Source: Deltaproteobacteria bacterium RIFCSPLOWO2_02_56_12 (GTDB lineage: Bacteria > Desulfobacterota > Binatia > UBA9968). From it: 9,665 nt of DNA. The notes beneath the pieces were generated by a model, which saw only the letters and a program-made list of their open reading frames with translations, made no database searches and was not told the DNA's origin. This document shows positions 1 to 7,502 of this stretch, in pieces. A program made the position numbers and the translations under genes. Each line of letters begins with the position of its first letter. Within the stretch, counting starts at the first letter, position 1. The stretch spans positions 1 through 9,665 of the forward strand of contig MGRY01000011.1 in the NCBI GenBank assembly GCA_001799045.1. The letters run 5' to 3'.

Positions 1-1
1 A

Positions 2-268
2 GGGGGAAGGGGCGGTAACCGCAATGCCGGGCAGGGATCGAGAAGCCGGGGAGAGGGACGGGGAAACCGCGAAGCAACCATTTATGTCCTCAGGGATCAG
101 AAGGCAACGCCCGTTAGGGTTCGTCTTGGAATCAGTGATGGGACCTCGACGGAGCTTGTTGCGGACGAGATCAAGGAAGGTGAGCAGGTTATCTTGGCGA
201 TGTCCGGCTCAGGGAGTCAGGCGCGGCCTGCCACTCCCCCAGGCGGGAGGCGCTTGTTTGGCTTTTGA
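2..268 (+). CDS. MacA/HlyD-type periplasmic adaptor, C-terminal end (5' part outside window)
   Basis: Reading frame 2 is open from the left edge to a TGA at 266-268. After a Gly/Arg/Asn-rich stretch (about residues 1-24) it reads TIYVLRDQKATPVRVRLGIS, followed by a segment ending KEGEQVI. That is the pattern of the last beta domain of MacA-type membrane fusion proteins of tripartite or MacB-linked ABC exporters. These adaptors sit in the periplasm, anchored in the inner membrane, and contact the permease. The ATPase and permease genes directly downstream support the assignment. The tail after the conserved strand is short and Pro/Gly-rich and ends in RRLFGF. Only 88 codons are visible, so the substrate and the N-terminal membrane or lipid anchor cannot be judged. 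A longer ORF starting at 24 in another frame covers this region but is not the coding frame here. Confidence 0.8.
   Translation, partial: GGRGGNRNAGQGSRSRGEGRGNREATIYVLRDQKATPVRVRLGISDGTSTELVADEIKEGEQVILAMSGSGSQARPATPPGGRRLFGF
245..250 (+). promoter_or_regulatory. Candidate ribosome binding site for a TTG start of the ABC ATPase
   Basis: The sequence GGGAGG lies inside the last codons of the adaptor gene and 7 nt before an in-frame TTG at 258. It is the best Shine-Dalgarno match near the 5' end of the ATPase frame and would couple the two genes by an 11-nt overlap. A weaker GGGGA at 332-336 sits before codons 342-347, where the conserved N-terminus begins. The choice between them is open. 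Confidence 0.35.
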
Positions 269-1037
269 TGGTACAGCCGGTCTGCATTTTTCCGACTCGT
301 CCTCCGGGCCGAGTCGGCTTCGCTCGGATTCGGGGACCGAAGTCATTCGTATCCACGACCTGCACAAGGTCTATAAGATGGGAGATATTGAGGTTGAAGC
401 TCTGTGCGGCATCAATGTCACGATCCAGCGGGGCGAGTTTGTCGCTGTAATGGGCGCGTCGGGCTCAGGCAAGTCGACCTTTATGAACATCGTGGGCTGC
501 CTGGATCGGCCGACCAGTGGCGCCTATTTTCTTGAGGGCCAGGATGTCAGCGCTCTTTCGTCGGACGAATGGGCCCACATACGCAATCGCAAAATCGGCT
601 TTGTCTTCCAAGGGTTCAATCTTTTGTCCCGCACGTCCGCCGTGGAGAATGTGGAGCTGCCCATGATGTACAACGGGCTTCACGGCAAGGAAAGGCGCGA
701 GCGGGCTTTGGAGGTTCTTACCTTGGTCGGTTTGGAAGACAGGTTGCATCATATGCCGAATCAACTTTCCGGCGGCCAGCAGCAAAGGGTCGCCATCGCG
801 CGCTCTCTGGTGAATCGTCCCGCTTTGATCCTGGCTGATGAGCCGACGGGCAACCTCGATACCAAAACCAGCGCTGAGATTATGGAGCTGTTTCAGAATT
901 TGAACGCGAAAGAGGGTATTACGATCGTCTTGGTGACCCACGAGACCGACATCGCCAAATACGCTCAGCGCCAGATTCTTTTCCGGGACGGGCTGATCAT
1001 CTCGGATTCCAAGAAGGAAGAAAAGCTCCAGGGATAG
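258..1037 (+). CDS. ABC transporter ATP-binding protein, MacB/LolD type
   Basis: This is a cytoplasmic ATPase that would power the permease encoded downstream. Numbered from TTG 258 (259 aa), it shows Walker A GASGSGKST at 66-74, the Q-loop glutamine at 118, signature LSGGQ at 170-174, Walker B ending in D194-E195, and the H-loop histidine at 228. The opening motif IRIHDLHKVYKMGDIEVEAL is typical of the LolD/MacB/FtsE-like class that works with FtsX-fold permeases. The start is uncertain. The family normally begins at about codon 342, which is GTC followed by ATT. The only canonical-type start after the adaptor stop region is TTG 258, which adds about 28 non-conserved residues. ATG 378 would remove the first strand. 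The stop is 16 nt before the permease gene. Substrate unknown; function as the ATPase of a MacAB-like exporter is secure. Confidence 0.9.
   Translation: MAFDGTAGLHFSDSSSGPSRLRSDSGTEVIRIHDLHKVYKMGDIEVEALCGINVTIQRGEFVAVMGASGSGKSTFMNIVGCLDRPTSGAYFLEGQDVSALSSDEWAHIRNRKIGFVFQGFNLLSRTSAVENVELPMMYNGLHGKERRERALEVLTLVGLEDRLHHMPNQLSGGQQQRVAIARSLVNRPALILADEPTGNLDTKTSAEIMELFQNLNAKEGITIVLVTHETDIAKYAQRQILFRDGLIISDSKKEEKLQG
292..317. repeat. Perfect 8-bp inverted repeat (hairpin) upstream of the conserved ATPase start
   Basis: CCGACTCG (292-299) and CGAGTCGG (310-317) are perfect reverse complements around a 10-nt loop. A T5 run precedes the stem on the + strand, and no T-run follows it on either strand, so it is not a classical intrinsic terminator. 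It lies between the adaptor stop (268) and the first conserved ATPase residues (342). It could affect mRNA stability or translation of the ATPase, but this is inference only. Confidence 0.5.
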
Positions 1038-1053
1038 GGAGAAAAATCAGACT

Positions 1054-2268
1054 ATGTGGATCATGGCCTTCAGAATTGCTGTACGGGCGTTAGGAAGAAA
1101 CAAGCTCCGCTCCTTTCTGACTATGATGGGAATCATTATTGGCGTCGGCGCGGTCATCGCCATGGTCGCCATCGGCGAAGGGGCGAAGGCCTTGGTGCGC
1201 CAGCAGATCGCGAGCCTTGGGACCAATCTGTTGGTGATCTTACCCGGCACAGTTACGGTGGGTGGGGCGAGGACCGGAGCGGGCGGCCGGCAAAGCCTTG
1301 TTGACAGCGATGCCAAGGCCGTCATGAGCGAGATTCCCGTGGTAACGGCCGCGTCGCCGGTTCTCCGCCAGGTCCAGCAGGCAATCGCGGGGGATCAGAA
1401 CTGGGCCACGTCTGTGCAAGGGGTTGCTCCGGAATTCCAACAGATCCGGAACTGGCAAGTTCAGGAAGGCCGCTTCATCAGTCAAGCGGACGTCGACAGC
1501 ACAGCCAAGGTTGCGCTGATCGGCCAGACCGTCGCCTACAATCTTTTTGGCGATGACGATCCCCTCGATAATATCATTCGAATAAAAAAGATCCCTTTCC
1601 GCATCATCGGCGTCTTAGGCGCCAAGGGTCAGACCGGGCATGGGACAGACCAAGACGACGTGGTGATGGTCCCCTATACGACGATGCAGAAGCGAATCAT
1701 GGGCGTCACCTATGTCCAGCAGATTATCGTCTCCGCTGTGAGCGCCGATAAGACCCAGGAAGCCAAGGATCAAATCACGTTGCTGCTCCGGCAGCGTCAC
1801 AAGATTCGACCGGGCGCAGACGATGACTTTAACATAAGGAACCTATCCGACATCGCTGAAGCCGCTTCCAACAGCGCTACGGTGATGGCCGTTCTCCTGG
1901 GCAGCATCGCCTCGGTCTCTCTTCTCGTCGGTGGGATCGGCATCATGAACATCATGCTTGTCTCCGTGACCGAACGGACCCGCGAGATCGGAATTCGGAT
2001 GGCCGTCGGCGCCCGCAGCCGCGATATCATGCTTCAGTTCATCGTTGAGGCGGTCGTGATGGCAGCCATCGGCGGCGCGCTCGGCATTCTCGTCGGCATC
2101 GGCAGCTCCAACATGATCCAACGAATTATGGAATGGCCGGTTTTGGTCCGTCCCGACATCGTGATCATCGCCCTGCTCGTCTCCGGAGGGGTGGGGATCT
2201 TCTTCGGCTTCTACCCCGCGCAAAAGGCCGCTCATTTAGATCCGATCGATGCGTTAAGATACGAATAG
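1054..2268 (+). CDS. MacB-type ABC transporter permease (FtsX-like)
   Basis: This 404-aa inner-membrane permease partners the ATPase just upstream. The N-terminal segment NKLRSFLTMMGIIIGVGAVI is the hallmark start of MacB periplasmic-core proteins. One membrane helix lies at about 20-41, followed by a periplasmic core at about 42-270. Three C-terminal helices lie at about 276-303, 325-352 and 367-388. The loop SVTERTREIGIRMAVGA after helix 2 is the conserved cytoplasmic coupling segment, and the protein ends in DPIDALRYE, the usual MacB C-terminus. E. coli MacB carries its ATPase in the same chain; here the ATPase is a separate gene, as in many other MacB-like systems. An alternative start is ATG 1063. 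GGGAG upstream of the start is a weak ribosome site. Substrate (macrolide, lipopeptide, lipoprotein or other) cannot be told from sequence. Confidence 0.92.
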   Translation: MWIMAFRIAVRALGRNKLRSFLTMMGIIIGVGAVIAMVAIGEGAKALVRQQIASLGTNLLVILPGTVTVGGARTGAGGRQSLVDSDAKAVMSEIPVVTAASPVLRQVQQAIAGDQNWATSVQGVAPEFQQIRNWQVQEGRFISQADVDSTAKVALIGQTVAYNLFGDDDPLDNIIRIKKIPFRIIGVLGAKGQTGHGTDQDDVVMVPYTTMQKRIMGVTYVQQIIVSAVSADKTQEAKDQITLLLRQRHKIRPGADDDFNIRNLSDIAEAASNSATVMAVLLGSIASVSLLVGGIGIMNIMLVSVTERTREIGIRMAVGARSRDIMLQFIVEAVVMAAIGGALGILVGIGSSNMIQRIMEWPVLVRPDIVIIALLVSGGVGIFFGFYPAQKAAHLDPIDALRYE

Positions 2269-2307
2269 AGAAAGTTCAACGGCTCCAAACATTCAGCCTT
2301 CGAAAGC

Positions 2308-2409
2308 ATGTTGCTCGCGCAGCGGAAAGATTTCTGGCAGCTATTTGACCGAGCGCACAAGGAGGGGGAAAAGAAGGGCTTTACCAAACTTGAAGACCTG
2401 CCGGACTGA
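2308..2409 (+). CDS. Possible small protein or gene remnant (33 aa), unknown
   Basis: An ATG at 2308 opens a 33-codon frame ending in TGA 2407-2409. The product is rich in charged and aromatic residues: it contains AQRKDFWQLFDRAHKEGEKK and ends in LEDLPD, which looks like a real amphipathic helical tail rather than random translation. Its third codon positions are mostly G or C. It is in the same frame as the permease and directly follows that gene's TAG, with 13 sense codons between that stop and the ATG. The only upstream purine-rich sequence is GAAAG, a poor ribosome site. It may be a small protein, the 3' remnant of a lost gene, or chance. I do not recognise a family. The rest of the gap, 2410-2529, shows only short imperfect hairpins. 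Confidence 0.25.
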   Translation: MLLAQRKDFWQLFDRAHKEGEKKGFTKLEDLPD

Positions 2410-2529
2410 CGACGTGGCTGTTGCAGCGTAAGACCCGACCAGCCCCACCACCACCGCGAAGCGGTTTAGTCCAATTCTCCTTCAACGCAATGCTGCGATG
2501 TTTCACGAGACCTTTAGCCTCTGTAACTC

Positions 2530-4659
2530 TTAACCCGCACTGATTAGCTCGAAGTCTATTTCGCCGCGGAAGGCGTTGACGCGAGCGACCTTGATTCGGA
2601 TGGAGTCGCCAAGACGGAAGGCGCGGCCGTGGCGGCGTCCTTTGATGAGGTATTCCTTTTCGTAATATTGGTAGGAGTCGTCTTTGAGAGTGGCCAGGCG
2701 CACTAGTCCTTCAATGAAGTAAGCGTCCAGTTGGACGAAAAAGCCGAATCCGGCAAGACCGGTGACAAATCCGGGAAACTCCTGGCCGATTTTATCCATC
2801 ATAAATTGGGCCTTTTTGAGATCCACCATCTCGCGCTCCGCATCCATCGCGGTCCGCTCGCGCTCAGAGGTGTGCTTTCCGGCCTCTTCGAGGTAGGAGA
2901 CCAGATCCTCTTTTTCTTTAGGCTTCAGTTTTTTTCCTTGCAGCGCATTTTCCAGCATCCGGTGCACGATCAAATCAGGGTAACGCCGGATAGGCGAGGT
3001 GAAATGAGTGTAGCAGGTCGAGGCCAGGCCGAAGTGGCCGATGTTTTCCGGCGCGTAGTGGGCCTGCTTCATGGCGCGCAGCAGCACCCGGTTCAAGACC
3101 CTTTCCTCGGGTTTGCCCCTGCACGCTTCTAAAAGTCTCTGGAGTTCCTTGGGAGTGATTTTTTCTCTCTTTAGCGGCAAGCGGTATCCTAAGCTCAGGA
3201 GAAAAGGGGCGATGGCGTGCAGGGTATCTTGATCCGGCCCCTCATGCACGCGATAGAGAAAGGGAAAATCTTTTTCCTTGAGGTGGCGCGCCACCGCCTC
3301 GTTGGCCGCGATCATGAATTCCTCGATGATCCGGTGGGCGATGCTGCGCTCCGCGCGCACGATGTTCTCCGGCATTCCCTGAAGGTCGAGAATGATTTCC
3401 GCCTCGGGGAGGTCGAAGTCCAGGCTCCCTCTGCCCTTTCGGTTCTCCCAGAGAAGCAGGGCCAGCTCCTCCATGAGTCTAAAATCGTCCACGAGGCGGC
3501 GGTAGCGCTCCGTGCATTCCTGATCGTGGTCCACCAGGATGCGGCGCACCTCGGTGTAGGTCATGCGCGCATGGCTGCGGATGATCGAATTAAAGAAACG
3601 GCTTTGGAGGATTTCCCCTCTTCCGTTAATCTCCAAGAGAGCGGTTTTGGTCAGGCGCTCCTCGGCGGGGTTGAGGCTGCAGATCCCGTTGGAGAGTTCT
3701 TCGGGGAGCATGGGAAGGGCGCGGTCAGGGAAATAAACGCTGGTCCCTCTCTGATAAGCTTCCTGATCCAGCCCGGTCTCGGATGTAACGTAACGAGAGA
3801 CGTCCGCAATGGAGACGTAGAGATAATAAAGGCCGTTTTTTCTTTGCACACTCACGGCGTCGTCAAAATCACGCGCCTGCTCCCCGTCAATCGTGACAGT
3901 GATGAGCGGGCGCAGGTCCGTGCGAAACGCCAGCTCTCCGGGGTCGATTGTCCGTGGGCATTGAGCCGCCTCGCGCCGTGACTCCTCTGTGAAGGCGGTC
4001 GGCAAGCCGTAGCGGAAAATAACCGCCTGGGTCTGAACCTCGGGGTCGTCAGGATCACCTAAGGTCTCCAGAAGTCTTGCTTGCGACGAGGAGAGGGCGG
4101 TCGCGTAGCGCACGATCTCCGCGGCGATGACTTTTCCCTTATCAGGTCTCGCGCCTCCGGCCGTGAGCGGGATGGCGGGGCCTATCCTCAAGTCCATCGG
4201 GACGAGAAAACTTTTTCCCTCAAACTCCTCGTAGGTGCCCAGGATGCGTTTTTGGCCGCGCTCCACAATCTGCACGACATGGGCCTCGGTTGTCCCGCCT
4301 CTTTTCCTGTCGATCCGGACGACGACGCGGTCCCCGTGCATAACGCGGCGCATCTCCCGCCGGTTTAAGTAAATATCCTCCCGTCCTTTTTCATCCGGGA
4401 TCAGAAAGCCAAAGCCGTCCGGATGAGCCTGGATTTTTCCGCTGACGCAATTCCCCGCGTCCGGAAGGGCGTAATGATTTTTCTTAAGCCGCACCAGCTT
4501 CCCCTCCCGGCAGAGCTGCCTCAGGCAGTCCGTGACTGCCTGCAGCTCTCCTCGCGAACCAGCCGTCCCTTTTAAAATCTCGGGAAGTGAAAAACGGTGG
4601 CGCGGCTTCGAAAAGAAAAGAGATAGAATTTTATCTCTAGTAGGTGGGGTTGGTGCCAT
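2530..4659 (-). CDS. rnr: Ribonuclease R (RNB-family 3'-5' exoribonuclease)
   Basis: This 709-aa cytoplasmic enzyme degrades structured RNA processively from the 3' end. Domains in order: an N-terminal winged-helix segment (about 9-65), cold-shock RNA-binding domains (about 70-230), the RNB catalytic domain (about 240-580), and a C-terminal S1 domain (about 625-709). The metal-binding aspartates are visible in IDGEQARDFDDAV as D258, D264, D266 and D267, and the conserved HFTSPIRRYPDL follows. The chain ends right after S1 and lacks the Lys-rich tail of the E. coli enzyme (813 aa). The start is fixed by an in-frame TGA only two codons upstream of ATG 4659; no clear ribosome site is seen. It is the last gene of the leftward string, 41 nt after the DUF4911 gene. 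RNase II is less likely because of the winged-helix N-terminus. Confidence 0.95.
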   Translation of the reverse strand: MAPTPPTRDKILSLFFSKPRHRFSLPEILKGTAGSRGELQAVTDCLRQLCREGKLVRLKKNHYALPDAGNCVSGKIQAHPDGFGFLIPDEKGREDIYLNRREMRRVMHGDRVVVRIDRKRGGTTEAHVVQIVERGQKRILGTYEEFEGKSFLVPMDLRIGPAIPLTAGGARPDKGKVIAAEIVRYATALSSSQARLLETLGDPDDPEVQTQAVIFRYGLPTAFTEESRREAAQCPRTIDPGELAFRTDLRPLITVTIDGEQARDFDDAVSVQRKNGLYYLYVSIADVSRYVTSETGLDQEAYQRGTSVYFPDRALPMLPEELSNGICSLNPAEERLTKTALLEINGRGEILQSRFFNSIIRSHARMTYTEVRRILVDHDQECTERYRRLVDDFRLMEELALLLWENRKGRGSLDFDLPEAEIILDLQGMPENIVRAERSIAHRIIEEFMIAANEAVARHLKEKDFPFLYRVHEGPDQDTLHAIAPFLLSLGYRLPLKREKITPKELQRLLEACRGKPEERVLNRVLLRAMKQAHYAPENIGHFGLASTCYTHFTSPIRRYPDLIVHRMLENALQGKKLKPKEKEDLVSYLEEAGKHTSERERTAMDAEREMVDLKKAQFMMDKIGQEFPGFVTGLAGFGFFVQLDAYFIEGLVRLATLKDDSYQYYEKEYLIKGRRHGRAFRLGDSIRIKVARVNAFRGEIDFELISAG

Positions 4660-4700
4660 CGTTCAAACGCCGAGTAGCTGCACACATGAAGTCGCAGGGT

Positions 4701-4982
4701 TCAAGGGTTAAAAGGTTTATTTGGTACGGCCAGCTCTCTCAAGAGCCAATCATCTCCGATGTCATCCGGTCGGGGGATCTCCATCAGCGGGACCTCCTTC
4801 TGGAGGGAATCCAGGATGGAGCGGGCGACGTTTAGGAAGTCGTCAACGACCAGAAGTACGATGACTGCTTTTTTGCGCTCCACGGTGCGGATGATTCCCA
4901 CTCCCTCGTAGGATTCGAAGATGAATTTGACATAGGCGATGTCTTCAGGGCGGAGCTCCAAATAGATTTCCTGCAAATCCAT
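4701..4982 (-). CDS. Small DUF4911-type protein, function unknown
   Basis: This 93-aa protein has no signal peptide or membrane helix and is probably cytoplasmic. The N-terminal 65 residues carry the pattern seen in DUF4911 proteins: a strand (YLEL, 7-10), a helix starting PEDIAYVKFIFESYEG (12-27), a strand (VGIIRTVE), a hydrophobic strand (AVIVLLVV), then a helix up to about 64. The apparent order is beta-alpha-beta-beta-alpha. The last 28 residues are polar and Pro-rich. No catalytic motif is evident. It lies 24 nt after the AsmA-like gene and 41 nt before rnr, so it is probably co-transcribed with both. The ATG is preceded by GGAAAA at a suitable distance. The DUF4911 assignment rests on memory of the family pattern; the function is unknown. 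Confidence 0.75.
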   Translation of the reverse strand: MDLQEIYLELRPEDIAYVKFIFESYEGVGIIRTVERKKAVIVLLVVDDFLNVARSILDSLQKEVPLMEIPRPDDIGDDWLLRELAVPNKPFNP

Positions 4983-5006
4983 TTTATTTTTTCCAATAGC
5001 TGATAG

Positions 5007-7469
5007 CTACTTTCCGAAAAGCTGTTCCAGTCCCTTTTGAATCCAGTCTCTTTTCCCCTTTTTGTTTTCGTCCTTCTCGCCCCCTAATGCGCGCTCGACG
5101 CCTCTTTGCAGCAGGCCCCTCTGGATCGTCTCGGCCAGGCCCTGGAGGTCGGGCTTGGCTTGGACGTAGGGCAGGGTCCCTTCGAGACGAAAGGGGACAG
5201 CGAGCCTTCCCTGTCGGTCCACCATGTAGCGGACATTCCTGTGTTCCTGCATCAGGTCCCGGGTGAACTGGGGGGACATCGCCAGGGTCGCGTTCCATTT
5301 CATCGTCTTGTCGAAGCCGACCCAACCTTCTGCGCTGATGCTGTAATCGGGAGTCGCCAAGCGGAGATCCTCGGAGTAGATGCGGCCCTGTTGAACGCTG
5401 AAGGTGGCGCCCAGAGTCTCGAAGAGAGTATCACGTCTTTGGAAGAGAGTATTGTAACGGGTGGGCATGCGGGAAGAGATGAGGTTGGGGACCCCTGGAA
5501 GTCCCGTGATCTTGGTAAGGACACGCTCCACTAAATTATAATTTTTGAGTGAGCCGCCTCGGACCTGGGCGGTGCCTTCCCCCTGCAGGCTGTCCTGCAA
5601 GGCAGCGCCATTTTTGCTTTCCCCCCACAGCCTGGCTTTGACATTCAATTGCCCCTCTATCTGATCTTTAAAGTTTGGAAACTTCTGGGACAATAACGCC
5701 TTAAGGTCCATAGCCTCGATCGTAGGTTCCAGAGTGAGGCGTTGAGAGCCGTCCGGCCTGCTTTCCCAGGCGCCGTTGGCGCGAAGAGTTCCTCCCAGGG
5801 CTTGAAACGACAGGTTCTTGAAGCTGAATCCATTCGCAAGCCAGGCGAGGTTTCCATTCAAATTCGCAAGCGGGATTCCATCCCAGGCGCCTTCCCCCTT
5901 CTCGATGCGCGCTTCTTTTCCCTGGAAGGTCACCCGCGCGGTCACCTTTTCGATGCCCCGGGCGCTTTTCTTGTCTTTGGCCTGGAGGCCGTCGATCGTC
6001 AAGGCTCCGCGGATATCGAAGCCCCCTTCCAGGAGGGCGAGATTTTTGTTGAGGGAGAGATTCAACTGAAGAATTCCGCCGGTGCTAAAAGAGGAGAGCG
6101 GCGGGAGCAGTTTTTCCCAACCTGACAGATCGATATCGTTGGAGCGCAACTGCAGCGTGAGACGTTGCTCCGGGGACTCTTCCAGCAGTCCGGAGAACTT
6201 GAGTTTCAGATTGTGCAGGGTGAAACTCGATTCCTCGATGGCGAGGCGGTCCTTCTGCCGTGCCGCTCTTATTTCCATCTCGGCCGGGATGCCTTTGCCT
6301 TTTTTTAGCCAGTCCCGGTAGCGGATCTCGCTCTCTCTTGCCTTGATCAGGGCATGCACCTGGAAGTTTTCCCGGCCCCCCTGGAGTTCGCTCGCAACAC
6401 TCCAGGGTCCCTCGGAGCTGAGGGAGGCTGGCAGGGACTGCTTGAGAAAGGGGATCTTTTTTAACTCCTCCAGGCTTACGGGATCGACATTGATTTTCAC
6501 CTGGATCTCGCCCTCTCTCCAGGAGCTGCCTTTCGAAAAATCCAACTCCCCTTTGACGGTGGTATTCGGTTCTACCGAGCCGAATGCCGCCCCCGTCATG
6601 ATCAGATTGCTGATTCGGGGCCGTTCGAGGGAGCCGAGCAACTTTGCCTGAAGCATGAGGGGTCCCGTCGTGCCGAGGTAAGGAGAGAGCGGCGCTCTCA
6701 AGAAAGGGATGGATCGGGAGAGTTGAGGCAGGAGGAGAGAATCGAAATGAACCTGGAGGTCTAAAGGGTGTTGGGTCCAGTTCCGCTCGCTTTGCAACGG
6801 TCCTATCAGCCCCTCCACGCCCACGTTTTGTCCCTGGCCCTCGAAGAGGCTGGCCGAAAATTTTACCTTTGTGGTTCCCGAGAGGGCCAGGCCTTTTAGG
6901 TCCAGGTTGACATTGCGCGCGCGTATCTCGACGGGTTCCTTTAAAGACCGGTCGATGTAGTCGACCCTGCCGTTGGTCACATAAATCGCCGAAGGGAGAA
7001 GACTCACTGCGGCGCGCTTTTTTTCCTCTTTGGCCTCTCTGGTTTCTTTTGCGCCCTCGCCAGCTCTTTTTCCGGGGCCTTTCAGCGCCGACAGGTTGAG
7101 AACCCCCTCTTCGTTCTTGATGATCTGGATCTCGGGTTCATCCAGGACAAATTTCTTGATGACGATGTCTCCCATAAGAAGCGGCAGCCATCGGAGCTGC
7201 ATCTTCAACTCTTTGGTTTGGATAAAGGGGGTCGCGGCGAAGCGGGGGTCTTCGGCAATGCTTAGATGCTTGGCCAATATGCCGATTCCCCCCCAAAAGC
7301 TCAGCTGGAGCTGGTCAAACCGGAGAGATCTCCCCAGGTGTTTTTCGATCTCTTCGCGAATACGCTCGCGGTTCTTGTTGATGAAGGTATTGAGGAAGAC
7401 AACGAGCAGGGCTAAGACGCAGACTAATGTGGCCAGGAAAACGGTGATACCTTTGCGACGAACTCTCAT
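5007..7469 (-). CDS. AsmA-family envelope protein
   Basis: From ATG 7469 the product is 820 aa. A basic N-terminus (MRVRRK) is followed by one membrane helix at about 7-29. The rest should lie in the periplasm as a long chain of repeated beta-strand units, as in AsmA/TamB-like bridge proteins linked to lipid transport and outer-membrane homeostasis. AsmA features include DPRFAATPFIQTKEL (about 74-88), WLPLLMGDIVIKKF (about 94-107), and a C-terminal domain with GEGTAQVRGGSLKNYNL, where the chain closes with GTLPYVQAKPDLQGLAE before a Lys-rich tail. A Lys/Glu-rich linker at about 131-153 splits the N-terminal units. A TTG at 7481 is an alternative start; neither start has a good ribosome site. 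The gene follows the thiolase stop by 33 nt (21 nt if TTG is used). Exact cargo is unknown. Confidence 0.88.
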   Translation of the reverse strand: MRVRRKGITVFLATLVCVLALLVVFLNTFINKNRERIREEIEKHLGRSLRFDQLQLSFWGGIGILAKHLSIAEDPRFAATPFIQTKELKMQLRWLPLLMGDIVIKKFVLDEPEIQIIKNEEGVLNLSALKGPGKRAGEGAKETREAKEEKKRAAVSLLPSAIYVTNGRVDYIDRSLKEPVEIRARNVNLDLKGLALSGTTKVKFSASLFEGQGQNVGVEGLIGPLQSERNWTQHPLDLQVHFDSLLLPQLSRSIPFLRAPLSPYLGTTGPLMLQAKLLGSLERPRISNLIMTGAAFGSVEPNTTVKGELDFSKGSSWREGEIQVKINVDPVSLEELKKIPFLKQSLPASLSSEGPWSVASELQGGRENFQVHALIKARESEIRYRDWLKKGKGIPAEMEIRAARQKDRLAIEESSFTLHNLKLKFSGLLEESPEQRLTLQLRSNDIDLSGWEKLLPPLSSFSTGGILQLNLSLNKNLALLEGGFDIRGALTIDGLQAKDKKSARGIEKVTARVTFQGKEARIEKGEGAWDGIPLANLNGNLAWLANGFSFKNLSFQALGGTLRANGAWESRPDGSQRLTLEPTIEAMDLKALLSQKFPNFKDQIEGQLNVKARLWGESKNGAALQDSLQGEGTAQVRGGSLKNYNLVERVLTKITGLPGVPNLISSRMPTRYNTLFQRRDTLFETLGATFSVQQGRIYSEDLRLATPDYSISAEGWVGFDKTMKWNATLAMSPQFTRDLMQEHRNVRYMVDRQGRLAVPFRLEGTLPYVQAKPDLQGLAETIQRGLLQRGVERALGGEKDENKKGKRDWIQKGLEQLFGK

Positions 7470-7502
7470 GAGGTCAGCCAAAAGGCCGGCGGCATGTCGC
7501 GG

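Noticed and set aside
24..257. N-terminal extension of the ATPase frame back to ATG 24
   Set aside because: This part overlaps the adaptor C-terminus, which is convincingly coding in frame 2. The extension has no recognisable domain and is Arg-rich as expected for an out-of-frame translation.
465..941. 158-codon - strand ORF opposite the ABC ATPase
   Set aside because: Antisense to intact Walker and signature motifs; no family resemblance.
2453..2465. Small inverted repeat ACCGC-GAA-GCGGT as a terminator between convergent genes
   Set aside because: The stem is only 5 bp and followed by too few T residues on either strand. I see no convincing intrinsic terminator in 2410-2529.
3217..3981. 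254-codon ORF on the + strand opposite rnr
   Set aside because: It lies wholly antisense to a clearly recognised RNase R with intact catalytic motifs. Long antisense frames are common in GC-rich genes, and the translation shows no family pattern.
4984..5325. 113-codon - strand ORF overlapping the end of the AsmA-like gene
   Set aside because: It is a different frame within the AsmA C-terminal domain and has a Pro/Arg-rich composition typical of a shadow frame.
7479..7494. Nine-codon ORF from ATG 7494 ending at the AsmA start (ATGA) as a leader peptide
   Set aside because: Too short, no ribosome site, and no regulatory sequence such as repeated codons; likely chance.
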